Below, in pieces: positions 12,033-23,179 of a DNA stretch of 64,000 nt (position 1 is its first letter; each line of letters begins with the position of its first letter). A program made the position numbers and the translations under genes. This DNA comes from [Pasteurella] mairii. Lineage in GTDB: Bacteria; Pseudomonadota; Gammaproteobacteria; Enterobacterales; Pasteurellaceae. A model generated the notes under the pieces. That model saw only the letters and a list, made by a program, of their open reading frames with translations, was not told the DNA's origin and did not search any database. The stretch is from contig UGSS01000002.1 in the NCBI GenBank assembly GCA_900454475.1, forward strand, positions 1,817,605 to 1,881,604, written 5' to 3'.

Positions 12033-12899
12033 ATGAACTCAAAAAAACATTTAGGACATACTGCACGTAAACGCTTCGGGCAAAACTTTTTATCCGACGA
12101 TAATGTTATTCACAATATCATCGCAGCGATCTATCCACAAAAAGATCAATTCTTAGTTGAAATCGGACCGGGCTTAGGCGCCCTTACTGAACCTGTTGCC
12201 GACCGCGTTGACCGGCTCACCGTCGTCGAATTGGACCGCGATCTTGCCGAACGTCTGCGTCATCACCCTTTTTTACATCAAAAGCTTAATGTGATCGAAA
12301 CCGACGCTATGCAATTTAATTTCGAGCAATTGTATCTTGATGAAAAACTGGCAGAAAAAAATCAAAAATTACGGGTATTCGGCAACTTGCCTTATAATAT
12401 TTCCACCCCGTTGATGTTTCATTTGTTCAAGTTTCATCACATTATCCAAGATATGCACTTTATGTTGCAAAAAGAAGTGGTAAAACGTTTATGTGCAGCA
12501 CCAAACAGCAAAGCCTACGGACGCCTAACTATCATGACGCAATATTTTTGCCAAGTCATGCCAGTATTAGAAGTCCCGCCAAGTGCCTTCAAACCAGCCC
12601 CCAAAGTCGATTCCGCCGTTGTACGCTTAATCCCCCATCAAGCATTACCACATCCGGTCAAAGATCTCTATTGGCTCAACCGAGTTTGTACCCAAGCCTT
12701 TAATCAGCGCAGAAAAACCTTGCGCAACGCACTTTCTACGCTATTTTCTGCCGAACAATTAACCGCACTTTCCATTGATCTAAACGCCCGTGCGGAAAAT
12801 CTTTCTATTGCCGACTACGCTCGCCTCGCCAACTGGCTCGCCGACAACCCGCCGGCAGAGTTCAATCGCAATGAAACGCTTGAGGATGTGGAGACGTAA
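12033..12899 (+). CDS. rsmA: 16S rRNA (adenine1518/1519-N6)-dimethyltransferase RsmA
   Basis: RsmA (KsgA) dimethylates two adenines near the 3' end of 16S rRNA during 30S assembly. The 288-residue protein begins [20 protein letters not shown] and has the SAM-binding motif [12 protein letters not shown]. The catalytic motif [10 protein letters not shown] is intact. A TTG in frame at 11988 lies inside the terminator hairpin and is rejected as a start. The stop is immediately followed by the apaH ATG. Confidence 0.95.
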   Translation: MNSKKHLGHTARKRFGQNFLSDDNVIHNIIAAIYPQKDQFLVEIGPGLGALTEPVADRVDRLTVVELDRDLAERLRHHPFLHQKLNVIETDAMQFNFEQLYLDEKLAEKNQKLRVFGNLPYNISTPLMFHLFKFHHIIQDMHFMLQKEVVKRLCAAPNSKAYGRLTIMTQYFCQVMPVLEVPPSAFKPAPKVDSAVVRLIPHQALPHPVKDLYWLNRVCTQAFNQRRKTLRNALSTLFSAEQLTALSIDLNARAENLSIADYARLANWLADNPPAEFNRNETLEDVET

Positions 12900-13724
12900 A
12901 TGGCAACCTACCTCGTCGGGGATTTGCAAGGCTGTTATGATGAATTACAGCTTTTGTTGGAACGTGTGCAGTTTGAACCGCTCAAGGATCAACTTTATTT
13001 CACTGGGGATTTAGTCGCGCGTGGGGATAAATCGCTGGAGTGTTTGCGCTTTGTCAAATCCTTGGGAGAGGCGGGGATAACCGTGTTGGGAAATCATGAT
13101 TTGCACTTAATTTCCACCGCACTTGGTATCAAAAAAGTCAAACCGTGCGATCGAGTGGGTAGCATTTTTTCCGCGCCGGATTTTGAGGAATTAATTGATT
13201 GGTTGCGCCATCAACCCTTGTTAATCCATCATGAAAAACTTGATTTTGTGATGACGCACGCGGGCATTTCGCCGGATTGGGATTTACCAACCGCAAAATC
13301 TTGCGCCAAAGCGGTCGAAGAGGTTTTGCAACATGGCGATTTTCATTGGTTAATTGAAAATATGTATGCCGATAAACCCGATCGTTGGTCGCCGGTATTG
13401 CAGGGTTTGGATCGCTTGCGTTATAGCATCAATGTGCTGACTCGTATGCGCTTTTGTTATTCTGATCATCGCTTGGATTTTGTTTGCAAAGCAACTATCC
13501 AGCAAGCGCCAGTTGAACTCACGCCTTGGTTTAACCTCAATAACCCGCTATTTAAAACACAAAATATCGTCTTCGGGCATTGGGCAAGTTTAGTAGATAC
13601 ACCGACGCCAGAGCATATTTTTGCGCTGGACACAGGCTGTGTTTGGGGCAATCGGATGACCATGTTACGTTGGGAAGATCAACAATATTTTACGCAAAGT
13701 GCGGTGAAAAATTATTCAAAATAA
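12900..13724 (+). CDS. apaH: Symmetrical bis(5'-nucleosyl)-tetraphosphatase ApaH
   Basis: ApaH hydrolyses Ap4A to two ADP and so controls alarmone level and Np4 RNA caps. The 274-residue protein has the metallophosphoesterase motifs [26 protein letters not shown] and [10 protein letters not shown]. It is directly abutted to rsmA, the same order as in E. coli but without apaG between. Confidence 0.96.
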   Translation: MATYLVGDLQGCYDELQLLLERVQFEPLKDQLYFTGDLVARGDKSLECLRFVKSLGEAGITVLGNHDLHLISTALGIKKVKPCDRVGSIFSAPDFEELIDWLRHQPLLIHHEKLDFVMTHAGISPDWDLPTAKSCAKAVEEVLQHGDFHWLIENMYADKPDRWSPVLQGLDRLRYSINVLTRMRFCYSDHRLDFVCKATIQQAPVELTPWFNLNNPLFKTQNIVFGHWASLVDTPTPEHIFALDTGCVWGNRMTMLRWEDQQYFTQSAVKNYSK

Positions 13725-14130
13725 AAAAGTAACCCTTGTAGATTAATCCTTGAGGACCTACCGCGGCATTACGGATAATTTAGAACTACGCAAAATTTTC
13801 ATTTTCTTAGGTTCCAATATTATAAAATGGGAAATGTACATTAGTAACGATAGCCTTGAATTCAGCCCACATACGCCAGAATTTTTGAAAAATTTTGCCA
13901 ATAACTTCTATCAATGAGCAAAATAATGTTGCCTTAAGCAAAACGTAAATCTCAAATCTTATCGCGCAAAAAAATCCCAAAAACTGACCGCACTTTGTCA
14001 CTAAAAGTGCAGTCAGTTTCTTGAAAGTTCTATCAATTTTTCCCGTTTTACGCTATCCTATAGCACATTTTCCAACGCAATTTATACCGTCAAAGTGCGG
14101 TCAGTTTTTCTGAAATTTAAAGGTAAAATT
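13725..14130. other. Intergenic stretch before leuS with uptake-sequence hairpin
   Basis: No convincing gene is seen. CTGACCGCACTTT (from 13984) and AAAAGTGCAGTCAG (ending near 14015) form a long imperfect hairpin with T-rich sequence after it, and another uptake core lies at about 14092. A 64-codon frame on the minus strand looks like chance. Confidence 0.5.
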
Positions 14131-16713
14131 ATGCAAGAGCAATACCGTCCCGATTTGATTGAATCCGAAGTTCAACAATTTTGGGCTGAAAATAAAACCT
14201 TCAAAGCGGTGAAAGATCCGAGCAAAGAGAAATATTATTGTCTTTCCATGTTCCCTTATCCGTCTGGTCGTTTACACATGGGACACGTGCGCAATTATAC
14301 GATTGGCGATGTGATTTCCCGTTATCAACGTATGAACGGAAAAAATGTATTACAACCAATGGGTTGGGATGCATTTGGTTTGCCGGCAGAAGGCGCGGCG
14401 ATAAAAAATAAAACCGCTCCGGCAAAATGGACCTACGAAAATATTGCCTACATGAAAAAACAACTCAAATTATTGGGTTTTGGTTTTGATTGGGATCGCG
14501 AAATTGCCACTTGTAAACCGGATTATTATAAATGGGAACAATGGTTCTTCACGGAACTGTATAAAAAAGGCTTAGTGTACAAAAAAACCTCCACCGTTAA
14601 CTGGTGTCCGAATGATGAAACCGTACTTGCCAATGAACAGGTTCACGAAGGTTGCTGCTGGCGTTGTGATACGCCGGTGGAACAAAAAGAAATCCCACAA
14701 TGGTTTATTAAAATTACCGATTATGCAGAACAATTACTAGGCAGTTTGGACAATTTGCCGGAATGGCCGGAGATGGTAAAAACCATGCAACGCAACTGGA
14801 TCGGGCGTTCTGAAGGGGTGGAAATTACCTTTGATGTTGAAGGCGTAAACGATAAATTATCCGTTTATACCACGCGTCCAGATACATTTTTTGGTGTCTC
14901 TTATGTAGCAGTGGCGGCGGCACACCCGTTAGCGGAACTTGCCGCGCAGCAAAATCCGGCATTAGCCGCCTTTATCCAAGAAGCGAAAAATACCAAAGTC
15001 GCGGAAGCGGAACTGGCGACCATGGAGAAAAAAGGCATGGCAACCGGTTTATTTGCGCTCCATCCGATCACGGGCGAAAAAGTGCCGGTTTGGGTAGCCA
15101 ACTTTGTGTTAATGCATTATGGTACCGGTGCGGTAATGGCAGTACCGGCGCATGATGAGCGTGACTTTGAGTTTGCACAAAAATATGACTTGCCGATTAA
15201 ACAAGTGATTGAGCCGGCAAACGGGGAACCGATTGATTTAAGCAAAGCCGCATTTACTGAACACGGTAAATTAGTCAATTCAGCTGAATTTAATGGACTC
15301 GATTTTGATGCGGCGTTCAACGGTATTGCCGACAAATTAGAAGCTATGGGACGCGGTAAGCGCCAAGTGAATTATCGATTACGTGACTGGGGGGTTTCCC
15401 GTCAACGTTATTGGGGCACGCCAATTCCGATGTTAACCTTGGAAAATGGCGAAGTGGTGACCGCGCCATTGGCGGATTTGCCAATTGTGTTACCGGAAGA
15501 TGTGGTGATGGATGGGGTGAAAAGCCCAATCAAAGCGGATCCAAACTGGGCGAAAACCCGCTATAACGGTCAACCGGCATTAAAAGAAACAGATACATTC
15601 GATACCTTTATGGAGTCCTCTTGGTACCATGCGCGTTATACTTGCCCGCAATTCCACGACGGAATGTTAGACAGCGACGAAGCCAATTATTGGTTACCAG
15701 TGGATCAATATATCGGCGGTATCGAACACGCCACCATGCACCTACTCTATTTCCGTTTCTTCCATAAATTATTGCGTGATGCCGGCTTGGTAAGCTCGGA
15801 TGAACCAACCAAAAAATTATTGTGTCAAGGGATGGTACTTGCTGATGCATTCTATTACACCAGCCCAACCAGCGAACGTATTTGGGTATCACCAACCAAA
15901 GTTAGCCTTGAACGCGATGAAAAAGGTCGTATTATCAAAGCGGTAGACGACGAAGGTCATGAATTAGTACACAGCGGCATGACCAAAATGTCAAAATCCA
16001 AAAACAACGGTATCGACCCGCAAGAAATGGTAGAAAAATACGGTGCGGATACGGTGCGCTTGTTTATGATGTTCGCCTCACCAGCGGAAATGACCTTGGA
16101 ATGGCAAGAATCCGGCGTAGAAGGGGCAAAACGTTTCTTGGGTCGTTTGTGGAATTTAGCCTTTACATACAGCAAAAATCCGGCTGAAACAGCGCTAAAT
16201 CCGACCGCGCTTTCCGGCTCACAAAAAGCCTTGCGGCGAGATGTGCATAAAACCATTGCTAAAGTGAGCGATGATATCGGGCGTCGTCAAACCTTTAATA
16301 CCGCAATCGCCGCGATCATGGAATTGATGAACAAATTGACCAAAGCGCCGTTAAACGATGCGCAAGATCGCGCGGTAATGGCGGAAGCCTTGAGCGCAGT
16401 TATTCGTATGTTATATCCGATTACGCCTCACATTTGTTTCCAACTATGGAAAGAATTGGGCAACGCGGATACCATTGACTTTGCGCCTTGGGTGAAAGCG
16501 GATGAACAAGCCATGATCGACGAGGAAAAATTGGTCGTCGTGCAAGTAAATGGTAAAGTGCGTGCGAAAGTTACCGTCCCTGCCGATATGGTAGAGGAAG
16601 ACATTAAACAAGTGGCGCTCGCTGATGCCAATGTAGAAAAATTCCTTGAGGGATTAACCATACAAAAAGTGATTTATATACCAGGTAAATTACTCAGTTT
16701 CGTCGCAAAATAA
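14131..16713 (+). CDS. leuS: Leucyl-tRNA synthetase
   Basis: This class I synthetase charges tRNA-Leu. The HIGH motif appears as [12 protein letters not shown], the KMSKS loop as [12 protein letters not shown], and the editing (CP1) domain includes [20 protein letters not shown]. The start at 14131 follows AAAGGTAAAATT; an in-frame codon at 14095 lies inside an uptake sequence and is rejected. The 860-residue length matches the H. influenzae enzyme. A strong inverted uptake-sequence terminator follows. Confidence 0.97.
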   Translation: MQEQYRPDLIESEVQQFWAENKTFKAVKDPSKEKYYCLSMFPYPSGRLHMGHVRNYTIGDVISRYQRMNGKNVLQPMGWDAFGLPAEGAAIKNKTAPAKWTYENIAYMKKQLKLLGFGFDWDREIATCKPDYYKWEQWFFTELYKKGLVYKKTSTVNWCPNDETVLANEQVHEGCCWRCDTPVEQKEIPQWFIKITDYAEQLLGSLDNLPEWPEMVKTMQRNWIGRSEGVEITFDVEGVNDKLSVYTTRPDTFFGVSYVAVAAAHPLAELAAQQNPALAAFIQEAKNTKVAEAELATMEKKGMATGLFALHPITGEKVPVWVANFVLMHYGTGAVMAVPAHDERDFEFAQKYDLPIKQVIEPANGEPIDLSKAAFTEHGKLVNSAEFNGLDFDAAFNGIADKLEAMGRGKRQVNYRLRDWGVSRQRYWGTPIPMLTLENGEVVTAPLADLPIVLPEDVVMDGVKSPIKADPNWAKTRYNGQPALKETDTFDTFMESSWYHARYTCPQFHDGMLDSDEANYWLPVDQYIGGIEHATMHLLYFRFFHKLLRDAGLVSSDEPTKKLLCQGMVLADAFYYTSPTSERIWVSPTKVSLERDEKGRIIKAVDDEGHELVHSGMTKMSKSKNNGIDPQEMVEKYGADTVRLFMMFASPAEMTLEWQESGVEGAKRFLGRLWNLAFTYSKNPAETALNPTALSGSQKALRRDVHKTIAKVSDDIGRRQTFNTAIAAIMELMNKLTKAPLNDAQDRAVMAEALSAVIRMLYPITPHICFQLWKELGNADTIDFAPWVKADEQAMIDEEKLVVVQVNGKVRAKVTVPADMVEEDIKQVALADANVEKFLEGLTIQKVIYIPGKLLSFVAK

Positions 16714-16718
16714 TGCCC

Positions 16719-16757
16719 AAAATGACCGCACTTTACCCATAAAAGTGCGGTCATTTT
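16719..16757. terminator. Inverted uptake-sequence terminator after leuS
   Basis: AAAATGACCGCACTTT and AAAGTGCGGTCATTTT form a 16-bp perfect stem with a 7-nt loop. It contains two head-to-head uptake cores. Confidence 0.9.
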
Positions 16758-16851
16758 ATGAAACAAAATCAAAGCGGGATATTTCTTTTTGTTCCCTGCA
16801 GATTTATGGTAAAGTACCGCTAATTTTAATTCTGTAAACAGAGTCAATTAT

Positions 16852-17355
16852 ATGTTGAAATCGATCAAAACTTTTTTTATTGTCGCCGGCGTATTCGCTC
16901 TTTCTGCTTGTGGTTTCCATTTCCAAAATGGTGAATTAATTCCGAATGAATTAAAAACCTTAACCCTGGAAAGCAGCGATCCGTACAGCGAAATGTCCAT
17001 GGCAGTGCGGCAACAATTGCTATTAAACGGAATTAATTTAGTAGAGGCAAAAAGCCAAGTGCCAACCTTAAGATTAAATAAAACCACGACCAACGATGAA
17101 GTCGCGTCAATTTTTAAACGCGGACGTGAAGCGGAAAAATTGCTGATCCTAGATGTGGATGCAACAGTCAAATTAAATCAAGTCAGTTACCCGCTATCGA
17201 CGCGCGTCAGCCGCACATTCTTTGATAACTCTCGTGCGGCCTTAGCAAAATCAGCAGAAAAAGAAGTACTCTGGAACGATATGCGGGAGCAAGCGGCGCT
17301 CCAATTAATTCGTAAAATGATTGCCTTACAACAGCAAGTCAAAACACAAAAATGA
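16852..17355 (+). CDS. lptE: LPS-assembly lipoprotein LptE
   Basis: LptE plugs the LptD barrel that inserts lipopolysaccharide or LOS into the outer membrane. The 167-residue protein has a lipoprotein signal with lipobox LSAC and the family start CGFHFQNGELIPNELKTL. The stop overlaps the holA start by four bases (ATGA), the same pair as in E. coli. Confidence 0.92.
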   Translation: MLKSIKTFFIVAGVFALSACGFHFQNGELIPNELKTLTLESSDPYSEMSMAVRQQLLLNGINLVEAKSQVPTLRLNKTTTNDEVASIFKRGREAEKLLILDVDATVKLNQVSYPLSTRVSRTFFDNSRAALAKSAEKEVLWNDMREQAALQLIRKMIALQQQVKTQK

Positions 17356-18398
17356 TCCGAATTTTTAGCGAACAACTGCCTCAATCATTAAATAATAGAT
17401 TGGCATCAATCTATTATTTGGTGGGGCAAGATCCGCTGTTACAACAAGAAAGTGCCGATCTCATTTGCCATACCGCCTTTACTCAAGGTTTTGATGAAAA
17501 ATTCGATCTCACTATTGATCATTTAACCGACTGGCAGGCGCTTTTTGAACGGGTTCAATCCATGGGATTGTTTTTTAACCGTCAAATTATCCGCTTACAT
17601 CTGCCGGAAAATCTTTCCGCACCTCTCCAACAACATTTGCTGACCTTAATGCAATCCTTACACGCCGACGTGCTGCTCATCTTGCATTTCAGCAAGCTGA
17701 CCAAAGCCATGGAAAAGCAGGCGTGGTTTGCCACGAGCGCACAAATTGAGCCAAATGTCACCTTAGTCAATTGCCAAACGCCAAGCGTCGATCAACTACC
17801 GCGCTGGATCGCTCATCGCGCCAAAACTATGCAATTGGCAATCGATAACGAAGCAACACAATTTTTATGCTATAGCTATGAAAATAACTTGCTGGCGCTG
17901 AAACAAGCCTTGCAATTACTTGCCTTACTTTACCCCAATGACAAAGTCACGCTAGCTAAAGTGCGCGTGGCGGTGGAACAATCGTCAATTTTTACGCCAT
18001 TTCAGTGGATTGATGCCTTACTAGAAGGGAAATCTGCCCGCGCTAAACGGATTTTACAAGGCTTGCAAGCGGAAGATGTGCAACCGGTGATTTTGTTGCG
18101 CACATTGCAGCGCGAATTGGTGACCCTCTTAACCTTAACTCAACCGCAACAACGCTTAAACAGCCTGCAAGATTCGTTGCCGACAGCGCAATTAAGAGAA
18201 CAATTTGATCGCTTAAAAGTGTGGCAAAATCGTCGCCCGCTTTTTACTCAATGCATTCAGCGCCTTAATTACCGACAACTTTATGCCATTATTCAACGCC
18301 TAGCGCAAATTGAGCGCAAGGTAAAAATGGAGTTTTCTGACGAAGTTTGGCATGAGCTGGCGGCATTATCCATGCAAATCGCCCACCCGTCTTGCTAA
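17352..18398 (+). CDS. holA: DNA polymerase III subunit delta
   Basis: The delta subunit opens the beta clamp within the clamp loader. The 348-residue protein starts MIRIFSEQLPQSLNNRLASI and shows YYLVGQDPLLQQES, typical of HolA. It is coupled to lptE by ATGA. Its last bases overlap the convergent mutT stop by four bases, so the two genes meet tail to tail. Confidence 0.93.
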   Translation: MIRIFSEQLPQSLNNRLASIYYLVGQDPLLQQESADLICHTAFTQGFDEKFDLTIDHLTDWQALFERVQSMGLFFNRQIIRLHLPENLSAPLQQHLLTLMQSLHADVLLILHFSKLTKAMEKQAWFATSAQIEPNVTLVNCQTPSVDQLPRWIAHRAKTMQLAIDNEATQFLCYSYENNLLALKQALQLLALLYPNDKVTLAKVRVAVEQSSIFTPFQWIDALLEGKSARAKRILQGLQAEDVQPVILLRTLQRELVTLLTLTQPQQRLNSLQDSLPTAQLREQFDRLKVWQNRRPLFTQCIQRLNYRQLYAIIQRLAQIERKVKMEFSDEVWHELAALSMQIAHPSC

Positions 18399-18793
18399 CT
18401 TTCAGCGAGTAAACGCTGAATCAAACGCGCATTCGCCGGCGGAAATTTTCCGGCATCCAATTCATTTTGTGCCACCCAAGTTCCCTCTTGTCCTTCTCGT
18501 CCAAAAGGCTCACCAATCCATTGTTCCACCAAATAAAAAGAGAAATGAATAATTTTATTCGGATATTCAAACAAAAATCGCTCAAAAATGACCGCACTTA
18601 AAACATGAATGCCAATTTCTTCTTCCAATTCGCGCGCTAAGGCTTGTTCCGGCGTTTCGCCGGCATCCACTTTACCACCGGGAAATTCCAGTGACTGGGC
18701 AAAATCTTGTCCCTCAAGACGTTGTGTCAAATAAATTTGCCCAAATTCATTGCGAATAATGCCGGCGGCAACTTGAATCATCGGTTTTGTCAT
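18395..18793 (-). CDS. mutT: 8-oxo-dGTP diphosphatase MutT
   Basis: MutT hydrolyses oxidised dGTP and prevents A:T to C:G transversions. The Nudix box is complete: GGKVDAGETPEQALARELEE followed by EIG. The 132-residue length is typical. It lies downstream of secA in the same direction, as in E. coli, but a terminator-like uptake-sequence hairpin lies between them. Confidence 0.93.
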   Translation of the reverse strand: MTKPMIQVAAGIIRNEFGQIYLTQRLEGQDFAQSLEFPGGKVDAGETPEQALARELEEEIGIHVLSAVIFERFLFEYPNKIIHFSFYLVEQWIGEPFGREGQEGTWVAQNELDAGKFPPANARLIQRLLAES

Positions 18794-18816
18794 GATTAAT
18801 CAAATCCTGATGTGAA

Positions 18817-18845
18817 AAAAGTACGGTCAAAATAACCGCACTTTT
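18817..18845 (-). terminator. secA terminator from inverted uptake sequences
   Basis: AAAAGTACGGT and ACCGCACTTTT pair with one mismatch that becomes G-U in the minus-strand RNA, followed there by six U. One arm is a mutated uptake core (GTA for GTG). Confidence 0.75.
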
Positions 18846-18851
18846 GCTAAA

Positions 18852-21563
18852 TTAATGTTTCGCTCGACTACCATGGCAGTGTTTGTATTTTTTACCAGAG
18901 CCACAAGGACAAGGCTCGTTACGCCCAATTTTACGATTGGCAAATTCATTATGTTCATCAGTAGACGCGTTTTCCTCATTATCACTGCTGTGATATTGCA
19001 TTCCTTGCGCCTGCTGCGCTTGCGCTAATTGGCGTAAACGCTCTGCTTCTTCGATTTCCTCTTGGGTACGAATACGAACGCAACTTAAGGTGGTAATCAC
19101 GCTTAATTTTAAGGCATCCAACATTTCCGTAAACATTTGGAAAGATTCTTTTTTGTACTCTTGCTTCGGATCTTTTTGCGCATAACCGCGTAAATGAATG
19201 CCACGACGCAAATGATCCATTGCTGCCAAATGCTCTTTCCATAATTCGTCTAAGGTTTGTAGCATCACGCCTTTTTCAAATTGACGCATGGTTTCTTCAC
19301 CCGCTAAGGCTTCTTTTTGCTTATATTCGTCCACCGAGGCTTGAATAATACGTTCACGCAGCGTTTCCTCATGCAATGTATTATCTTCTTCTAACCATTT
19401 AGACAGTGGCAATTCCAAAGCAAAATCTTGTTGTAAACGCACTTCCAAGCCAGCAATATCCCACATTTCCTCTAAAGATTGTGGCGGAATATATTGATCA
19501 ATTACTGCATTGAACACATCAGCACGGATAACTTCAATAGTTTCCGAAATATTTTCGTTATCCAACAGCGCATTACGTTGCTCATAAATGGCATGGCGTT
19601 GATCATTTGCTACATCATCAAATTCCAACAAGTTTTTACGTCCATCAAAGTTATGAGCTTCCACTTTCGCTTGAGCGGAGGCAATCACTTTCGCCAACAT
19701 TTTAGATTCCATCGCTTCGCCTGGTATACTAAAGGCTTTGCGCATTAAATTTAATTTTCCTTCGTTGAGATAAATGCGCATTAAAGCATCTTCCAGCGAC
19801 AGATAAAAACGGGAAGAACCCGGGTCACCTTGACGACCGGAACGACCGCGCAATTGGTTATCAATACGACGAGATTCGTGACGCTCGGTACCGATAATAT
19901 GTAAACCGCCCGCTTGTTGTACGATTTCATGGCGTTTTTGCCATTCTGCTTTAATCGCCTCGATTTGTTCTTCCGTTGGGTTTTCAAGTTTCGCTACTTC
20001 CGCTTTCCAGTTACCACCCAAAACAATATCAGTACCGCGCCCCGCCATATTGGTCGCAATTGTCACTGCCCCCGGATAACCGGCGTTGGCAACAATTTCC
20101 GCCTCTTGCGCGTGGAATTTCGCGTTTAATACGTTATGCTTGATGCCCGCTTTATCCAACGCATGAGACAACATTTCGGATTTTTCAATGGAAATCGTCC
20201 CCACTAACACCGGCTGATTACGCGCCACGCAATCTTTAATGTCCTCAATAATTGCATCAAATTTATATTGTTCATTTTCAAACATCACATCCGTACGATC
20301 ATCACGGATCATCGGACGGTTGGTTGGGATAACAATGGTTTCCAAACCATAAATTTGTTGGAATTCAAAAGCTTCGGTATCCGCTGTCCCTGTCATACCC
20401 GCCAGTTTTTCATACAAGCGGAAATAGTTTTGGTAAGTAATGGATGCCACCGTTTGGTTTTCACTTTGAATTCTCACACCTTCTTTCGCTTCAATTGCTT
20501 GGTGCAAACCGTCGGACCAACGACGTCCCGCCATGGTGCGCCCGGTATGCTCATCCACAATCACCACTTCACCCTCTTTAACGATATAATCCACATCACG
20601 CTCAAATAACGTATGCGCACGTAATGCCGCATAAACATGATGCAATAACGTAATTTTCGCTGGCGAATATAAGGACTCGGTTTCTTTCATCAAGCCTTGT
20701 TGCACCAACCATTCTTCGATTTTTTCTTGTCCACGTTCGGTTAAATGTGCTTGTTTGTTTTTCAAATCCAAGGTGAAATCACCGTCGCCTTGAAATTCGT
20801 CAGAATCTTCTTTCTCTTGTTTGACCAATAACGGAATCAGTTTATCAATAGCGATATATAGCTCTGAGCTATCTTCCGACGGACCAGAAATGATCAATGG
20901 CGTTCTTGCCTCATCAATTAAAATGGAATCCACTTCATCGACCAAAGCATAATGTAATTGTTTTTGGAAACGCTCTTGGGCGGAATGTGCCAAATTATCA
21001 CGCAAATAATCAAAACCGAGTTCGCTGTTGGTTGCATAAGTAATATCCGCAGCATAAGCAGCGCGTTTATCTTCCGGCGCCATACCCGGCACGTTGACAC
21101 CAACGGTCATGCCTAAAAATTCAAATAATGGACGATTGGTTTCCGCATCACGGCGCGCCAAATAATCATTCACCGTAACCACGTGTACACCTTTTCCGCT
21201 CAATGCATTTAAATAACAAGGCAAGGTAGCCGTTAAGGTTTTCCCTTCCCCTGTGCGCATCTCGGCGATACAACGATTGTTTAGCACCATACCGCCGATC
21301 AATTGCACATCAAAGGGACGCATCCCTAACACCCGTTTACTCGCTTCACGCACCGTCGCAAAGGCTTCTGGAATTAAATTTTCTAACTCCTCACCATTTT
21401 GCAATCTTTCGCGAAACTCCGCAGTTTTACCTTTTAATTCTTCATCACTTAAGGCTTCAAATGTCGGTTCTAATTTATTAATTTTGGCAACTTGTTTATT
21501 TAAACGACGTAAAATACGGTCATTACGACTACCAAAAATTTTGGTTGCTATTGTTCTTAACAT
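18852..21563 (-). CDS. secA: Protein translocase ATPase SecA
   Basis: SecA drives preproteins through SecYEG with ATP. The 903-residue protein has Walker A in [19 protein letters not shown], the DEAD-like [20 protein letters not shown], and helicase motifs [12 protein letters not shown] and [20 protein letters not shown]. It ends with the SecB-binding zinc motif [17 protein letters not shown]. It lies 73 bp downstream of secM, so expression is probably secretion-responsive. Confidence 0.98.
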   Translation of the reverse strand: MLRTIATKIFGSRNDRILRRLNKQVAKINKLEPTFEALSDEELKGKTAEFRERLQNGEELENLIPEAFATVREASKRVLGMRPFDVQLIGGMVLNNRCIAEMRTGEGKTLTATLPCYLNALSGKGVHVVTVNDYLARRDAETNRPLFEFLGMTVGVNVPGMAPEDKRAAYAADITYATNSELGFDYLRDNLAHSAQERFQKQLHYALVDEVDSILIDEARTPLIISGPSEDSSELYIAIDKLIPLLVKQEKEDSDEFQGDGDFTLDLKNKQAHLTERGQEKIEEWLVQQGLMKETESLYSPAKITLLHHVYAALRAHTLFERDVDYIVKEGEVVIVDEHTGRTMAGRRWSDGLHQAIEAKEGVRIQSENQTVASITYQNYFRLYEKLAGMTGTADTEAFEFQQIYGLETIVIPTNRPMIRDDRTDVMFENEQYKFDAIIEDIKDCVARNQPVLVGTISIEKSEMLSHALDKAGIKHNVLNAKFHAQEAEIVANAGYPGAVTIATNMAGRGTDIVLGGNWKAEVAKLENPTEEQIEAIKAEWQKRHEIVQQAGGLHIIGTERHESRRIDNQLRGRSGRQGDPGSSRFYLSLEDALMRIYLNEGKLNLMRKAFSIPGEAMESKMLAKVIASAQAKVEAHNFDGRKNLLEFDDVANDQRHAIYEQRNALLDNENISETIEVIRADVFNAVIDQYIPPQSLEEMWDIAGLEVRLQQDFALELPLSKWLEEDNTLHEETLRERIIQASVDEYKQKEALAGEETMRQFEKGVMLQTLDELWKEHLAAMDHLRRGIHLRGYAQKDPKQEYKKESFQMFTEMLDALKLSVITTLSCVRIRTQEEIEEAERLRQLAQAQQAQGMQYHSSDNEENASTDEHNEFANRKIGRNEPCPCGSGKKYKHCHGSRAKH

Positions 21564-21596
21564 ACGATTTCTTACTTAAAAATAGAATTAACCCAC

Positions 21597-21616
21597 CACA
21601 ACACCAACGTGCTGTG
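21597..21616 (-). promoter_or_regulatory. secM-secA intergenic hairpin
   Basis: On the minus strand CACAGCAC pairs with GTGTTGTG (one G-U pair) around GTTG, between the secM stop and the secA ribosome site. In E. coli a comparable structure hides the secA ribosome site until the ribosome stalls on secM. Here the helix does not directly cover the secA Shine-Dalgarno, so its exact role is inferred. Confidence 0.45.
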
Positions 21617-21636
21617 AACACTACACTTTATTGCGA

Positions 21637-21951
21637 TTAACTCATCAGAGGACCGGCACGAATGGGCGCAATATCGTGCAGTATAGAAGTGTTAAAGTGC
21701 GGTTCTTTTTTGAAAAGAATATCCAGTTTTATCGGCAACAACGGTTGTTTGCCACTTTCTCGCTGCGTTTGTTTCGCCAGCACAATCAAGTTAACCACTT
21801 GTTGTGGAGCTTGACGCTGCTCATTCGGACAGGTTTCGCCACCAAGTGCATGATTTTCCAATCCCTGTGCCGCCACAGGCAAAGCAAAAATCGCAATCAT
21901 ACTAAGCAGTAATTGCGACCAAAAATTTTGTTTGCTTTTCATTAAAATCAT
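21637..21951 (-). CDS. secM: SecM secretion monitor (arrest peptide regulating secA)
   Basis: SecM is exported to the periplasm and stalls its own ribosome when export is slow, which raises secA translation. The protein of 104 residues (or 101 from the second ATG at 21942) has a basic start, a hydrophobic signal core (LLLSMIAIFALPVAAQG) and ends in DIAPIRAGPLMS. IRAGP is the invariant end of the E. coli arrest motif, and the Pro is followed by only three residues. The upstream tryptophan of E. coli is absent; APIR is closer to what I recall for Mannheimia SecM. An uptake core lies inside the gene just before the motif. Confidence 0.85.
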   Translation of the reverse strand: MILMKSKQNFWSQLLLSMIAIFALPVAAQGLENHALGGETCPNEQRQAPQQVVNLIVLAKQTQRESGKQPLLPIKLDILFKKEPHFNTSILHDIAPIRAGPLMS

Positions 21952-22044
21952 CGTTATGTTGTCTTGTGCGAAAAATGTGTATCATTGTAACGGAAATCCG
22001 CCACAATGTCATAATATTGAGATAAAAAATCGGAAAACAATCCC

Positions 22045-22380
22045 ATGCGCTATAAAAAAACCGTCAATGTACAAACCATTCTAGAAACATCCACTTTGGC
22101 AAACCTTATGGAAAAAGGCGTGCGTTTAAATCAACTGAATGCGCAATTACACCCATTCTTTCCAAAAGAGTTTCACGGTTTTTATAAAATCACCCACATG
22201 ACTGAAGAAACTTTATTTATTGAGGTGGCACACGCCAGTATTCGCCAAGGTTTTTTATTTAAACAAGCTGCCTTATTACAGGCTGTCAACCAAACCTACC
22301 CGCAAATTAAACAGTTTACCTTTACCATCAACCCGCAATTAAAATCCTTGCCAGCAAGTGATGTCGAACATTATCTTTAG
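22045..22380 (+). CDS. DUF721 / DciA-like protein
   Basis: The 111-residue protein starts MRYKKTVNVQTILETSTLAN and has the DUF721 pattern around LNAQLHPFFP, LFIEVAHASIRQGFLFKQAA and LLQAVN. DciA proteins help load the replicative helicase DnaB in bacteria lacking DnaC. A DUF721 gene beside secA/secM is common in gamma-proteobacteria. Function is inferred from family and context. Confidence 0.65.
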   Translation: MRYKKTVNVQTILETSTLANLMEKGVRLNQLNAQLHPFFPKEFHGFYKITHMTEETLFIEVAHASIRQGFLFKQAALLQAVNQTYPQIKQFTFTINPQLKSLPASDVEHYL

Positions 22381-22628
22381 CGCATTAAATCGGTTGTGCA
22401 CAGGCTTCAGCATGATTTATGCTCACTGTTTGGATAAGATCATTGCCATTTCCGATTGAATTTTGGTGAGGCGCGACGTTTTTCCTATAGCCGACGCCAA
22501 GAATGGAACAAAATTTGGTTCAAGTTTCAATTATTCGATAACAATGTGTTATGGAAAAATTTTCTAAGTTCTTCTACATTTGTGATAAAACTGCCTTGGA
22601 AAATCCACCGATAGCCCTAGTGATCGTC
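22381..22628 (+). other. Short stretch with decayed coding look
   Basis: From about 22465 to 22620 one plus-strand frame reads ARRFSYSRRQEWNKIWFKFQ and on to a stop at 22620, without a start codon. It looks like the tail of a broken gene, but I do not recognise the family. Confidence 0.2.
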
Positions 22629-23048
22629 TCAAAACCAATTTACTTTTTCATTTCTAAACAATGGAGTTTCACTCTCTTTGTAAGGATTGTAGTTATTGCA
22701 ATTACAACCAAACTCTTTTACAACTTTTATTTTATTATCGGCGGTCCAAACAATCAAAGAAATGCCATCAAACGCTTCAACTTTTCCCCCATTCATTTTG
22801 TTTTTGAAGTACCATGCTACAATAGTTTGATTATCCTTATGAAAAAATTGCTTTATATCCCATGTTAGGACTTTCCCTCTTGTATTCCACTCATTAAACC
22901 AGTGCTTTACTGTTTGACGATTTTCATACTTAGGTCCCCAACTCTCAATACAAATTACATCATCTAAAAAAATACCATCTATCCCCAAGTCTTGTTGTGT
23001 AAGCCACATATCAAACCATAAACGAATTATTTTCTCTCTTTCATCCAT
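22629..23048 (-). CDS. NTF2/SnoaL-like domain protein
   Basis: The 139-residue protein has an NTF2-like look: an N-terminal helix (EKIIRLWFDMWL), the ESWGPKYENRQTVKHWFNEW segment and a C-terminal beta-rich part (TIVAWYFKNKMNGG, EAFDGISLIVW). Such cone-shaped domains include enzymes and stress proteins of many kinds, so no substrate can be named. The AT-rich composition and decayed flanks on both sides suggest it is an acquired gene. Confidence 0.55.
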   Translation of the reverse strand: MDEREKIIRLWFDMWLTQQDLGIDGIFLDDVICIESWGPKYENRQTVKHWFNEWNTRGKVLTWDIKQFFHKDNQTIVAWYFKNKMNGGKVEAFDGISLIVWTADNKIKVVKEFGCNCNNYNPYKESETPLFRNEKVNWF

Positions 23049-23179
23049 CAATTTAATTGCCTAAAAATCAAATAATTATCTGTTATTATAATATTTTTCC
23101 ACTTATTTTATAAGTCTAACACCCTTTTCTTTGAAAAGTATTTCAGAGTAAAAGCCTGCCTTGAGGTAATCTCTGTCCA

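Noticed and set aside
13807-14001. 64-residue minus-strand frame before leuS
   Set aside because: It runs through an uptake-sequence hairpin, has no ribosome site and resembles no family I know.
18852-21563. Several plus-strand frames of 70-113 residues inside secA
   Set aside because: All are shadows of secA without homology or start signals.
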